From Gnetum montanum (Eukaryota > Streptophyta > Gnetopsida > Gnetales > Gnetaceae), in NCBI GenBank assembly GCA_015680685.1, contig MNCI01024175.1:1-47897 (forward strand): 47,897 nt of DNA. Reading direction: 5' to 3'. The notes under the pieces are model-generated. The model worked only from the letters and a program-made list of their open reading frames with translations, had not been told where the DNA came from and did not search any database. Shown here piece after piece: positions 30,021-42,285 of the stretch; the stretch's first letter is position 1, and each line of letters opens with the position of its first letter. The position numbers were made by a program, and so were the translations under genes.

Positions 30021-32557
30021 AATTATATGTGTTGAGCTTAGTGTTTGGTTTGAAGGGAGCTCCTGAAGCCTTATTTGATGGGGAGGTGTTCAATGGTTCA
30101 ACCACTTGTGGTTGTGAGGGCTTGGTTGGTCTGTTGGATCTAAAGAAAGGTCTTTTCTTCATACAATTTTTAGAACCAACAGCAGGTTGAAGATTCACAA
30201 CTCTTGTGGCATTACATTGCTATGGTTGAGTAGGGAGTTCCCCTTGCATTGCTAGAGCAGGTGGTAATAGAACTATTGGTGTGAGAGTTGCAAATGGATT
30301 TGAAGGATGGTATGTTTATGGGTTATCTCCCCTAGGAGAAGGAGTTCTATAATACTCATGAGCTTGTTAGTGATGTTGTAGTGTAACGTGACTAACAGAG
30401 TCACGTAGAGAGATTGGATGTTGCACGTAGTAGCCATATGGTTCAAGTTTCCAGTAGGGGTATTGTTGCCTTGGTGGTGGCATCCCTCATGACTGTGGGT
30501 ATTGCCATTATTGATGTTGCTCAATGGGTTGTGGTGGAGTTCCACTTGGATAATATGTTGAAGGTTGGTGGAACCTCCTTGGATTACCTTGGGGATAAGG
30601 TAGCTGTTGAGGTGCTTGCCACTTATTAATTCATGGGTTGAGTGCATACACCCCAAACTCTTGTATATGTGAGACCACTGGGAAACATCCCTTAGGATGG
30701 TCATATTGGCATATCTCGAATCCACCATCATTGTTCATGTCTGAATCCACAACCTCTTCTGTGATGGCCATTTTTCCCTTACCCTTGTTACATGCATTAT
30801 CCACTTCTCTCTTTTTCTTTTTTTCATGATCATAACTCACTCCCTAGACTCCTTTACAATTTTAAGAACATTTTTAAACCTACTATCTAGGGAGTCCCAC
30901 ATTTGGTCTACCTTTTTCGATACTTCTATTGTTAACTGTTGGAGTGGCAAAGTTTTCCTATTCAGCATCTCTTCAAGTGGTACTCTTCTTCCTCCTCACA
31001 AAATCTCACTCGCCTTTTTCAGAGGGAAGGATCTTGGTTGTATTCTTCCACACTTTCTCTCATTCATACCTCACCTTCTTCTTTGGCTACTTACTCTAGC
31101 AATCTATGAATATGATGAGACATAAGCTCTGATAATCTTCCTTGGGAATATGTTCCAAGGGTTCTTCTTTTTTCATGCCTAAGTCCATCCACGAGATGGC
31201 GTAGTTGATCTCGCTGCGAATAACCATGGCTAGGGCAACGATGTAATAGTGTGTAATAGTAGCCCCTGGTAGCATCCAAGGGTTCATTATTTCCTTGCTT
31301 CCATCTTTGGATTTTCTTCTATAGGTTAGACACTTGGGAGTACGTTTGGTACTTATCATTGAATAGTTCTAACATTGTACTCCACCTTCGAATGGATTCC
31401 AATTCTAAGGATCGGTACTAGCTTTCAGCTTCTTTCACTAGTGTTCTTGGGAACAACTTTAGTTTTTGCTATTTTTTCTCTATTTTTTGCAAGGCACGTG
31501 CATCGTAGAATTCTTGTAAATGATTTTGAGGACCAATGTTGTATCCCCCTTTAAATCGTGGGATGTTGTTCATGTCTAACCTCTTGATCCTACTGTCCTT
31601 TTGGTGCCTTGTTGAAACTCTTACAACCTCCATTATATCTAGCATGCTTCTAGTTGTGAGTAGGGGTTCTTTATGATCATCTTGTTCATAGCATCTATGG
31701 TGTCTATGCAATTCCATACTCTCCCTTCTTCTATGCCTTGATTCCTTAGGGTGACCTTGTCCTCATTCTCGACTGTTTCATCGATGTTTTTCACTTTGTT
31801 TTCCTTTATCCTCATAATTGGTTTCCTTATGACTGCATCCAAACACTGAAGGAGAGGGTGAAGGTGACGATGAAGTTGAAGAAGAAGGAGAACCATAACC
31901 ATGATGATGTTTTCTACCTTCTCTTCAGTGGTCTTGGCCTCGATTGTGATCACGGTCAGAACATCCATCCTTATCGTGTTTTTGTGTTCCCTCATTGAAC
32001 ACTTCGTGTTTGTGGGTATCAGAACCAAGGTTGTGAACAATGAAGTGAAGGTTTTGATACACCACCTACTGGTCATCATTAGGACGAGGAACATCATTTT
32101 GTGGGGAACCTACTAAAGTAGGTTCACCATCCTCAATTTCGCTCAAGATGTGTGGAGTGTTATGGGGCCATTTACCCTTCAAGGATGTATGGTATCTCTC
32201 CTATCGCAAGTCCCTTTGACGTTGCGCTTCTGTGGGATGATTTTCCCTTATGTCATGATCGCATACAACGTATTCCACATATAAAAGTGGCATGCCTATT
32301 CATGTGAGAGCATGAAGGAGCATGTTGGGGATTGATTGGTCTAGAGGCAACACTATGTTACCCTCCAAGTCTCTCCAATGAAGTTGTTCATCTTGGTGGA
32401 GAATAATGGTGAAATTAGGTACATACTCATCAGAATGAGTATATACCACATGAAACTATTGAGGAACTAGCAGATCTTGGTTATGTGTATTATGTTGCCG
32501 ACTGCCTCTTGTGTTAGTCCTAGGCAATGAAGTGCTCTTATGCGAAGATGAAGACAT
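30021..32557 (-). pseudogene. gag pseudogene of element A
   Basis: Starts at ATG 32557 (MSSSSHKSTSLPRT). Landmarks: ILHQDEQLHWRDLEGNIVLP near 32390-32440, a His/Asp/Arg-rich then Ser/Pro-rich segment near 31830-32030, the gag core (RLDMNNIPRFKGG near 31540, PKEDYQSLCL near 31130) and the Cys/His motif ICQYDHPKGCFPVVSH near 30680-30730. Frameshifts split it into at least six open segments. It would form the particle shell. Confidence 0.75.
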
Positions 32558-32682
32558 CTTGTCTTGTTCGGTGTGCAATGTACTATTGTCTTATCTTTCT
32601 TTGATTAATCCTAAGGGTTTGTTCTAATGTTCCAATTATATGGATGATTTCCTATGTTCTACGCATCGCACAAACAACTAAG

Positions 32683-32700
32683 TCCCCGACAACGGTGCCA
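32683..32700 (-). promoter_or_regulatory. Primer-binding site (tRNA-Asp type), element A
   Basis: TCCCCGACAACGGTGCCA on the + strand equals TGGCACCGTTGTCGGGGA on the element strand, 16 of 18 matching the complement of a plant tRNA-Asp 3' end. It lies one base inside the 5' LTR. Confidence 0.85.
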
Positions 32701-32701
32701 A

Positions 32702-33503
32702 TGATGAGTAGCGAGGTACCCCTACACTCAACCATACGAATACGAGCGTTTCATGCACAATCCGGTCAAACTCCAAGGACTAAGTGCTTATGCACCTTAA
32801 TGGAACACTTAGGGTTAATCAATCATTGTCTTCCCAAACTTACTTGTATTTTCACGGTTGTATGGTTAAGTAAGCTTGAGGTATATGATTTTTTATAGGT
32901 TTTACCTTTTTTATGTCTTCTGCTAAGAAAGGAGAGGGAGAGAGAACTAAGTGGCTAACTTATATTAACTATTCATTAACTAGTTTCTAAATGTTCCTAA
33001 CACCAGTATCCATTCCCACTTGCCGTACGCATCCTAAACTAGTGCAACACTACTAGGATTACCAAATGCTAATCATTACTAGGTTACCAAGTGCTACATG
33101 CATGTTTGAAGCGATCGTACTGAGTGCAGTTAACCAAGAGGGTCGAAGGTTGAGAGAGATATTAATTAACTAGGAAATCATTAACCATTCAACAATAATT
33201 AATTACTAATTACCTTAATCTGTATGCTGCAAGGTTTATCATAAAGTTCATCTTTATTGTCGTACACAAATGTGTGCTCAGGTATAAATTTCTTGAATAA
33301 AGATTTGTTCACTCTATGACTCCTACTGTGGGCATACAAAAATTATTCTAACTCTGGAATGACTAAACTGCAAGAATCTGGTTAAGGGTCTAAGTCTAAC
33401 TACTCTGGAACAAAGGGCACCACCTCTTATTTATAGAAGATGAGGTAGGACGTGATATTGCATACGCGATATCGTGTGGCCGATGCAATATCACGGCTCA
33501 TCA
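32702..33503 (-). repeat. 5' LTR of element A
   Basis: 802 bp with terminal inverted TGATGAG ... CTCATCA. A TATA box on the element strand is CTATAAATAAG (plus strand 33427-33437). An inverted pair GTGATATTGCAT / ATGCAATATCAC occupies 33452-33494 close to the upstream end. Confidence 0.9.
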
Positions 33504-33508
33504 CTTAC
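33504..33508. repeat. Target site duplication CTTAC, right copy
   Basis: CTTAC follows CTCATCA, the outer end of the 5' LTR, and matches 26376-26380. Confidence 0.85.
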
Positions 33509-34079
33509 CTTACATATATTTGGCACATGTAACTATTACTAGGTTACCAATTGTTATGCTACTAGGTGAACCAAGCAATAACACTACTAGTATTACCAAA
33601 AAATTACCCTCAAACACTTGAAACTAGTCATACTCATTCCACTTTACTAATGAACAAGAAAGTAAGGTACTTGGAAACATAAATGATTAAACAAGGAAAC
33701 CATCAAAACTATGCTAAGTAAAAGCGTAGAACTAAGTGGATGCTACAATGATGAAAAGAAATATCAATATTTATTTTTGGTCATGAACTATGCCCCAGCA
33801 CACTTCATTCAAATAAATATTTTGTACAATTTTTGTACACCACACTGTAGGCATTCACTCTATCACTAAAACTATAAAGACAAACTGCAAGAGCTTACCT
33901 AAGGATGGAATAAAAAGTTATCTAGATCCATGTGCTTAAGTGTTACTTTTATAGGTTGGCACACATCCCACAATATCATTTATATGAAAATATATCATTA
34001 GATATGATAACATATCTACAACATTGTAGATACAATATCCTAACTACCATATCATTCTGTTAAAATTTTTGACTTTATC
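33509..34079 (-). repeat. 3' LTR of element C, second part
   Basis: Begins CTTACATATATTTGGCACAT and TAACTATTACTAGGTTACC, which continue the LTR sequence seen unbroken at 42625-42660 (TACACATCTTGG ... ACCATTACTAGGTTAC). It ends TTTATCA directly before the PPT-like TACCCCTAC at 34080. Confidence 0.7.
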
Positions 34080-34811
34080 ATACCCCTACAACTAACTAAA
34101 ACTTGTCCTTGAGTTAAAAAAAATGAGGATGGAGTTCCTTACAAAATTGGAAGGTTGATTTACATGACACTAACTCTCATATACATGACTTTCTAATGTC
34201 ACAGTGGAGTTTACAAAAATGACACATTTCATGTCATGACAAAAAGAACAAAAATTGGTGAAGTTGGATGTAGCTTTAAGTTATTCCAGGAAAATTAGCT
34301 GGTGACATAATAGGTACATTGAAGGATTCTTTTATATGATCTATGATCACTTTTTTGGCTCCCACTACATCATGGTGTTGCATAACCACAACTATGGCTC
34401 CTTCTCTAGATTCAAGCACCACTTGAAATGATGTAACATTCTTATATGTCTATTGTGACCACTAGGTCTCTCCTCTTCACTATAATGATATTTGTTCATT
34501 GGCAAGATTTGTTGAGATGGTTTGTCTAACTAAATCATCAATTACTTAAAACAAATTAGCCTTTTCTCTACTTCCCCAACTAATGGTTTCTACAATTTGT
34601 TGCAGATAACTCATTGAAGGCTAATAATCTTGTAGTGGTAGTGGTGAAACTTATTGTTGCTGTTGTTACTACTCTATGATTTGGATAGTCAAGTTAATGT
34701 TATGCTAAGTAATTAATTTTCCAAAGTTCATTGTACCTAAAACCTAAAGCCACACTTAACATTCTCAACACTAAGTAAAGCATACTTAACACAAACCATC
34801 TAACAACTATA
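34080..34811 (-). other. PPT and 3' internal remnant of element C
   Basis: TACCCCTACAACTAACTAAA, CTTGTCCTTGAGTTA, ACAAAATTGGAAGG and CAGTGGAGTTTACAAAAATG align with the starts of the 3' regions of A (27149) and E (36813). Similarity fades after about 34330. The stretch to 34811 holds no recognised feature. Confidence 0.55.
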
Positions 34812-36772
34812 ATATGGATTCACATAATGAACAACCATTGTCTACCAAGGACACAAGAAGAAGTAGTGATAGAATTGTTGATGAAGAGGAATGGGGGATG
34901 CCAATGCTGACACATATTGCTTATGATCACACTAATCCTTACCATCCATATTTTACTTTCATCTTCCATTAGGATAATCAAATGAGTTGGAGAGACATGC
35001 AAGGAAACATAGTCCTACCTTCACAATGTGTAGCATTGAACATGCTACAAACTGCTCTTAGAGGAATGCATCTGGACAAGATTCAGGAAGGGTATCATGT
35101 GACTCAACACATGACTAGACCCCATGAACCTAAAATGGGAGCAAATAAAGAGAGATACTACTATGGAGATCAAGCATGTAAATAGCAAATGGAAGTAGGC
35201 CAATACTATTATTACCATAGAAGAACTTGATGCTAATCACTTCATTTTAGAACAACTCCACTAGAACCATGAGGAGCCATCAAAGACACCTATCATCAAA
35301 CTAGAGGATCCTATCAAAGCCCAACTTCACTCCACCCTAGTAGAGACACACAATGGGGAGGCTACTAACTCAAGGCATAAGCAAGACTCTAGGTCAAAGG
35401 TTCTTGCTAATTCTTACAAAGAAACATATAAGAGTTATGAAAGGAGAACTAGCCTGCACCATTCTCCTACTACCTCATCACCCTCATCATGATCATCGAA
35501 GGACTCTGATAGGAGACAACACAAGTACCAAAATTTTGATAGGAAAGAGTGAAGTACTCATGGTCATCATGATAGATATTCTAGATATTCTAACTCAAAA
35601 GATTAAGAGTATCAATGAAGAAGAAGAAGAAGAGATAAAAGAGAGGATCAAGAGAGACATGAGCATAGAATGGGTCACTACTACCATAGAGCATATGAAC
35701 CAGATCATGATGATGAATCCCTTATGGCAACCCAAAGCATGATCAACATTTAGGAAGTGATCTACATACCAAGCAAGCATGTAAGATATAGAAAAATTAA
35801 ATGAATAAATATGAATAGCATATCATGATTTGAAGGTGGCTATAACGCTGATCCACAACATCACCCCTAAGCATTCCATGATGCCTATGTCATTTTGAAC
35901 ATAGAATGTAATTGGCAGAAATTAAAGTTATTTCCTAGAACACTTTTGAAGGAAGAAAAAAGCTTGTACATATCATTGGAACCTGAATCCATCAAACCCT
36001 AGAGTACCATGTTAGGAATCTCTAATGATAAATATTAGACCCATTCATGAGTGTTAAATATGAGAAAACAAATCTAAGGATGGAAACAAGGGACTCATGA
36101 AACCATTGATTTGGCACTGGAAAGATATTATTCATTGCTACATAGATGCCCAGGCCATAAATTTTCATCAAAGGAATAACTTAGGCACATCATAGATGGG
36201 CTAAGAAGAAAAACCAAAGAGAGTCTTAGGGTTTACACCCAAGGGAGATTATCAAAACTAACTATCCATCACATCCAATGATTAATTAATCAAGTGGCCA
36301 AAGAGGAAGGAGAACTTAGAAAAAGGGTAGATAAAGAATACAACCATGATCCATTAATCCAAAAGATGGATGTATGAGCCTAGGAAACACAAGAGGAGAA
36401 AACCTTGAACTAGGCCATCTAGCAAAAGACTTTACCAATCCAAAAATCTACAAGTCACATTGTAGCTAAGGTATGAAAATATGGGATTATGTTGTTGAAA
36501 AATTCACAACTACCTTAAATATAGTAGAGGAAAAAACTAAAGAAGCATTAGAAAGAGAAAAAGACAAAAGGAAAAATAAGAAATTTGGATGCAAAGGTAA
36601 GGTTTCTTTGGTAGCTGAGTATTTAGACACTAGCTCAACAAATGATGAAGGATGCAATGTGTGCCAATATGAACATCCTCAAGGATGTTGTCTAGTTATG
36701 GCACATCTACAAGAAATCTACAAGAAATGGGGGCATATGCACTAAATCCAAAATTTTTTCAAAAGTAGATGC
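34812..36772 (+). pseudogene. Fragment D: gag of the Athila-like family on the opposite strand
   Basis: ATG at 34812 (MDSHNEQPLS) is followed by SWRDMQGNIVLPSQ (34985), a degenerate charged segment with a GAA repeat (35617-35632), the gag core FEGGYNADPQ (about 35830) with NWQKLKLFPRTLLK, and the Cys/His motif CNVCQYEHPQGCC at 36653-36690. Homology ends at about 36772, after YxxALNP-type sequence. The neighbours on both sides lie on the minus strand, and no LTR or PBS precedes it. It is an inserted or rearranged piece, broken by many stops. Confidence 0.7.
35617..35632 (+). repeat. (GAA)n run within gag fragment D
   Basis: GAAGAAGAAGAAGAG encodes a Glu run in an open segment. Confidence 0.7.
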
Positions 36773-36812
36773 AATGTAGCATCTATGATATCTCAGCTAA
36801 CTGATGATTCAT
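36773..36812 (-). repeat. 3' LTR stub of element E
   Basis: GATGCAATGTAGCATCTATG and a terminal ATTCATCA directly precede the PPT box, as in A and C. Only the last 40 bp remain next to fragment D. Confidence 0.45.
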
Positions 36813-39420
36813 CATACCCCGACAATTAACTAAAAACACATCCTCGAGTTAATAGGATAGGAATGAGCTTTTTTTTTTCTTTTTACAAAATTGGAAAGGT
36901 ATTAGATTATTAACTGAATCTAACTACTAACTAACTCTAAGTGTTGCAGTGGTGTGTACAAAAATGACATAGTTACATGACAAAATAAAAAAAAAATTTT
37001 GAAGTGGCATGATGTAGTTCATATTCCAAGCAGTGGTGGCAATTCCATCAACTTCTTCCCTCTATCATTTGGCTTCTAGAAAGTTTCCTCTCTTCTGTCC
37101 TTGTCTTCTTTTTCTATATGCCCTCTCTACTAAGTATGGCACAAAGAATCCTATGATTTTAACTATTGCATTGGCCTCTTTATTTTGCTAGAATTGGTAC
37201 ATTTTTCCCAAGTATCATTCTCTATTTTTGGCTAGTGTGGGCCATGATGGAGATGCTTAGAGTTGCATCTTTATAGCTTCCAAGTTATGAAGGTCCTTCT
37301 TTTGGTATCCTCTTCAGGACCATCTACAATTAATCAAGAGCTTAGGATTACCAAAACACTTTCATTGGTGCTTAATTATTCATAATCCTTTTTGGACTCT
37401 TAGTTAGATCAAATTCTTATCATCTTATGATTGCAATGTTAGAAAAATTTGTAAAAAAGAAACCCCTTAGATGTTATATTATTTAGTAACTTATGATCTT
37501 GTTATTGTTTTCTTACTTATTATGGCCTAAAATAGTTGGTATGGTCTATTAGAATTATGATCTAAATACTTTTGGCCTTAGTTTGATTGATTAATGTTAA
37601 TATTCTTATTATTTCTTTGTACTTACCCTTTATAGTATCTTCTAGTGTTAAGAATTTTAGGCTCAAATTTTCAAATTTTTGCTTATATCACACAATGCAT
37701 TTCCCACTACTAAGTTGAACACTTTGGGAACAACAAGATTTAAGAATTTTGAAAATTGAAGCTAAGATGGTGAAGTTATGCCCTTTGGAAGCTAGTTTGC
37801 AAGAGGGCTAAGGAAAAACTGCAAAAAGTTCTCTTTCTACAAAATGAAGATGCAAAAAACTTCACTAACTCCCACACGTATATATACTATTTTTATCTAT
37901 GCGACATCATAGATCATACAGCATAGGTGCCTACGACATTGTAGCTATGGAATCAACATTAAAAATTTCAAGTTTTTCAAGGAAAAAATGAGTCAATTAG
38001 AATGTCTAGAAGATGTAAAGCTTGTCTAAAGGGTCATAGGCCATGAATGATGCATAGTTTGCAAATATTTTGGCTTTCAAAGTTCATAAAGAAGGAATCT
38101 CAGCAATGAAAGTGTATTGTTTGGATAAGAGATGGATAACAGATTTCTAATGCATAGATATATTATTACATGAAATGAAACTTTATTAAATGTTTTGGAA
38201 GGCACAAAATGATGTGGAATTTCTTGGCAAGTATGAAATACAAGAGTTATATAAGTGGATCCTCCCCAAAGCAAGCTCCAACCCTTAGTGCCTTTATATA
38301 ACAATGCCTAAAAGTGTCCTTAGGCACTCCAAGAGTTGAATGTAAGACATAGTTGTATAGTAAAACACACATGTTAGTATTGCCAAGTTGAGAAAATAAC
38401 ACTATATTATATAAAACCACAAGTTATGATTAAATATACAATCAGGTGGGATGGACTATAGACGGGATTACTAAACTTGGAACATGAGGTATCTTACCAA
38501 AGGAAAAATGACCCCTTGTGTTTGATTTATGGTTAAGATAATCATTAGCCTTTATGTCCAAGATTCAAACAAAGTCTAGATCATATTCCAATAACATCAC
38601 ATCGTTTCATCTCTTGGAAATACAATTGTAAGACTATCAATGTTGTAAGAAACATTGTCACTTAGTGTATTGTCTAAGAGAGGAGTTTTATTCATGATAC
38701 TTTATTTTTATTATTATTTATGAGAAGTTTTCTACCTTCAAGCATGGATAGCATGTCTTTCCTGTGGGATCCCCAAAAAGTTATTATGAGCTTTTTTATT
38801 TTTATTCTATGTCAACCATTTAAGGTAGCACTTATTGAACTCTTACTCCCATTTTTCCGTAGATCTACAAGGGTATAATACAACCTTAACAATAGGATAG
38901 AACTCACAATAGTAGTCCAAAATAATCCAAAAATTCCCTTAATGCCATACCTTTTCATTCCCCCTTAGTTCTTCACTTCTCTATCCAAGCATAATGAACA
39001 CAGGTTTATTCTTAGTTTTAAGATGGAAAGAATATCATTATGGCAATGGTAAGAACCTCTTATTAATGTAATGGATGGATGGATGGTCTAGTCTCATTGT
39101 ATAGATGATCAATCCCTTATGATTTATAATATAGAGAAATCTTCACCTTATTGGACTACATCTTGCCTTATTCTTGGCATGTTTTATTAGTAATCAAAAA
39201 TATTTACAAAGAAAAAGGAAAATAGAGTATGAAAAAGATAAAAAATATAGTAAAAATGGAAAAAGATGAAAAAAATGAAAAATCATCAAATAATAGAAAA
39301 ATGCGAAATAATTAAGAAATTATTAAGAAATTGAAAAGTATAAAAGAAAAAAAATGTATTAAGAAATGTGAAAAGATATATCAAGAATTTAGAAATTAAA
39401 AAGAATTGTAAGACAAAAAA
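36813..39420 (-). other. PPT and 3' noncoding region of element E
   Basis: Starts TACCCCGACAATTA and aligns at intervals with A's 3' region: ACAAAATTGGAAAGG, GTGTACAAAAATGACA, the box GGATCCTCCCCAAAGCAAGC at about 38260, GACCCCTTGTGT at about 38510 and GGCATCTCCCACATGACT at about 39450. No coding content was recognised. An (ATGG)4 run is at 39071-39086. Confidence 0.55.
39071..39086. repeat. (ATGG)4 microsatellite
   Basis: Four consecutive ATGG units. Confidence 0.9.
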
Positions 39421-40150
39421 TTAAAAAACACTTATTAATTCCTGAATCAAGATAAGGCATCTCCCACATGACTAAACTCATGGGCAAGTGTTCAAAAAAT
39501 GCACCCTAGTTCTTCTAGATCATACACTTGAGGTTTTGTACTTACCATCCTTACTGATTTAGTTTTTCTATTATAATCCCATACAATCATGATGGTTATT
39601 GAATTTTTATCATCAAAGTCCTTAGTTCCTATTTTTATTGGTGTATGATTGTCATCTAGTATTTCCATTTGTAAGTTCTTAGTTAGGGTCATTTTCTTAA
39701 AATGGGAGTTAATAAGTGGTTCATATTGTTCCATGAATGTTTTGGATAGTTGAAAGTTCTTAGTTGCTAACCACTAGGTATCTTTTGGTTTAGTGTCCCT
39801 TGCTCTCTCTTGTGCACACACTTTTTTTTCACACTTATTGTGGACTAGTGTAATGACTATGTTGACATTCTAGAAGGTTGGTTCACAATTGCATCCTTCT
39901 TTTTTAGTAGTAGTGCATGAAATTGTCTATATCTCCACAGTGATAGGTTTATGTATTATTTTTTCTATTGGAGTGATAATTGGTGTTATCTCTTGTGTAA
40001 GATTAGGAGACATTGTTTTGATGAGAAAGTATGTTGCACTAGGTTGGCCTTGTGCTGATTTTGATGAGCTAGTAGGTCTACAAGTTTTGTGCTCACGTGT
40101 GGCAACTATCCTAAAGAAAGGATGTTTTCAAAACTATGGTTAAGATATAC
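39421..40150 (-). pseudogene. Protease-linker remnant of element E
   Basis: The block around 39760-39910 aligns with the linker after protease in A (ACCACTAGGTATCTTTTGG, CACAATTGCATCC). At about 39920-40010 the sequence jumps to the gag C-terminus (CTAAAGAAAGGATG, matching A near 30145), so roughly 430 bp holding the protease core is missing. A minus-strand open frame at 39492-39734 (MEQYEPLINSHFKK) has no counterpart in A and no recognised domain. Confidence 0.5.
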
Positions 40151-42154
40151 TAACATTATCATTTATGTGTATGTTTGTAGCACAAGTGCCATTCTTCCAT
40201 TGATTTTGTGGTGTTGATCCTTCTTATGATGTTGGTGGTGACATATGATGGAGGGAAGGATGAGAATATTAAGGATGTCATGGAGGATAAAAGGTTTGAG
40301 ATGTTGATACCATAGGAGATGTTGTGGGTTGATGATATTTAGGAGAGTGATAGTAGTTATTCAAGGTAAATGAAGTAGAACCATTTGAGAAATAGGTTAT
40401 TGAACATAGTAGTCATACGGGCTTGGCAAGCAATAAGCATACTGTTGGTTTGTTGATGGCATCTCCCACAACTGTGGGTTTTTCCATTGCAGTTGATAGT
40501 AGTATTAAGGCTAATAAGAAGTCCCACTAGAATAGTACAGTTGGTTGTAGGACTATATATAATTACCTTATGAGTAAGGTAATTTTCTAGGCATTTGCTT
40601 TTGTATGAACTTGGAATTTAGAGCAAAAGCCCCAAACTCATGTAGATGTAACATAACAAGGAAATAGCCCTTTGAATGGTCATATTGGTAGATGTCACAT
40701 TCATCATCATCCTCTATGGTTGAGTCTATGGCCTCTTCTAGTGCAACTATTTCCCATTTTTTCTAATACGTGTTCCTCCCTATTTCTTTAGTCTTTTTTC
40801 TCTTCTTGTTTTGCTCACTTAATCCTTTTTGCGTTACCCTCTCCTCTAAGGTTTTCATGTAAGTTGTAACTTTTTCATTTATCAACTCCCACATCTTACC
40901 TATCCTTGCTTCAAGCTTAGTGATAGACTTTTGTATTGGCAAATTTTGCTATGAAATCACCTCATCAAGATATACCTCTTTTTCCTCATCATAGATATGG
41001 ATCCTCTTCTTTTGAAGGGTTGGATCCCAATTATATTTCTCTACATTCTCTCATTTACATAGCTCTTCTTCTTCTTTTACCACCTACTCAACTAGCTTTT
41101 GTATCTTATGGACTTTTAATTTGAATTACTGACCTTGGGCATAAGTCCCAAGGGTCTCTCTCATTTGGTTATGAAGTCCATCTATGATGTGGAAAAGCTA
41201 CTCTTTTTAAGAAAAATCATGACCTAGACATCTATGTAGTAGTAAATAGTATCTATCCAAGGCCACATCCAAGGATTCATATTTTTCTTACCTCCATCCT
41301 TGAATTTGTTTTCTCAAGCTAGACACTCTTGCATAGATTCGGTATTTCTTGTTGAAGAGTTGTAGCATTGTGGACCATCAATGGATTAAATCTAGTTCCA
41401 GTGATCCATACCAACTTTCAGCTTCATCAACTAGTATTCTAGGAAAAAGCTTAAGCTTTTGTCACTTACTCTCGATGTTCTACAAGGCACAAGCATCATG
41501 GAAGGCTTGTAAGTGATGTTATGGATCAGAGTTATAACCCCCCATAAATTTAGGGATGTTAGTAATATCAAGCCTTTTAATGAAACTTTCCATTTGATGC
41601 TTGTGAGGTATTCTAACTACCTCCATTACCTGTCTCATGCTCCTAATAGCCAACAAGGATTCATCATCATCAGACATGTCCTGGTGATGATTTCTATTTC
41701 TATTGGTTTAATTATGATGATATTGTCTATGTTCACGTTGACGATCTCATCTATTTCTATTTCTATCTTCATCTTGACCCCTTAGTGTATCACTATCTCT
41801 ATACCTACATTCATCTTCATTAAAACTAGACGTTAAAGAGGAAGAGGAAGATGGGGAACTTAGAGGATTACCATGGCTCCTATATCTCCCCCTATTTTCC
41901 CTTGATTTATCTCTTCTAGGTTTGGAGGAGGTCTTAGGCCTTGAAGCCCTTATTTTTCTAAGGCGTACTTCATCTCCTCTAAGATTGTCTACATTAGTTG
42001 AATGTGGTCTTTGAGTGTAATAAGGGTCTAAATGAGCATATGAAATCCTTGCTTGTGATTGTTCTCTCTAGTTTTCTTTAATATATATCTTGTCATTTCT
42101 CCTAATAATGTTTTCATTATATGATGCATTATTAGTCCTATATGAAGAAAACAT
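40151..42154 (-). pseudogene. gag pseudogene of element E
   Basis: Starts at ATG 42154 (MFSSYRTNNASYNEN). An Arg/Ser/Asp-rich segment (RRDKSRENRGRYRSHG, then SSPSSSS) spans about 41820-41950. The Gag core is near 41320-41620, and the Cys/His motif near 40650-40700 reads CDIYQYDHSKGYF, with two Cys changed to Tyr. Compared with A it lacks about 300 bp after the start. Many stops and shifts. Confidence 0.65.
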
Positions 42155-42266
42155 GCTTTTATTGGATCTTGTGTGACTTATAATATTAATATTTTATAAA
42201 AAGATAGGTTGTTAATACATTTACAGTGATTGTTTATGATATAACTAGTTTAGATAACTAGCACCA

Positions 42267-42284
42267 TCCCTAGAAACAATGTCA
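42267..42284 (-). promoter_or_regulatory. Decayed primer-binding site of element E
   Basis: TCCCTAGAAACAATGTCA sits at the same place as A's PBS, one base before the LTR start. On the element strand 11 of 18 positions match the tRNA-Asp type; six of the seven differences are G to A or C to T. Confidence 0.6.
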
Positions 42285-42285
42285 A

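Larger units (their letters stand above)
26381..33503 (-). mobile_element. Element A: complete-ended, pol-less Athila-like element
   Basis: Two LTRs (26381-27148 and 32702-33503) in direct orientation are bounded by the 5-bp duplication CTTAC. Between them, read on the minus strand, are PBS, gag, protease, a short linker and then directly the 3' noncoding region. RT, RNase H and integrase are missing. The internal part is about 5.55 kb. LTRs differ at roughly one base in ten over their first 200 bp by eye, so insertion is old. It is nested inside the 3' LTR of C and so is younger than C. Confidence 0.9.
26142..34330 (-). mobile_element. Element C: minus-strand Athila-like element, 3' LTR split by element A
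   Basis: Its 3' LTR is in two parts (26142-26380 and 33509-34079) separated by element A and its target duplication. The joined parts follow the LTR at 42286-42680 in order. The PPT-adjacent sequence begins at 34080. Only about 250 bp of its 3' internal region is recognisable. It may be the same element as E, whose 5' LTR belongs to the same subfamily. Confidence 0.6.

Noticed and set aside
39492-39734. Open minus-strand frame of 80 codons in element E
   Set aside because: No domain, no counterpart in the homologous copy A, and the surroundings are retroelement remnants. It was noted within the protease-linker entry but not called as a gene.
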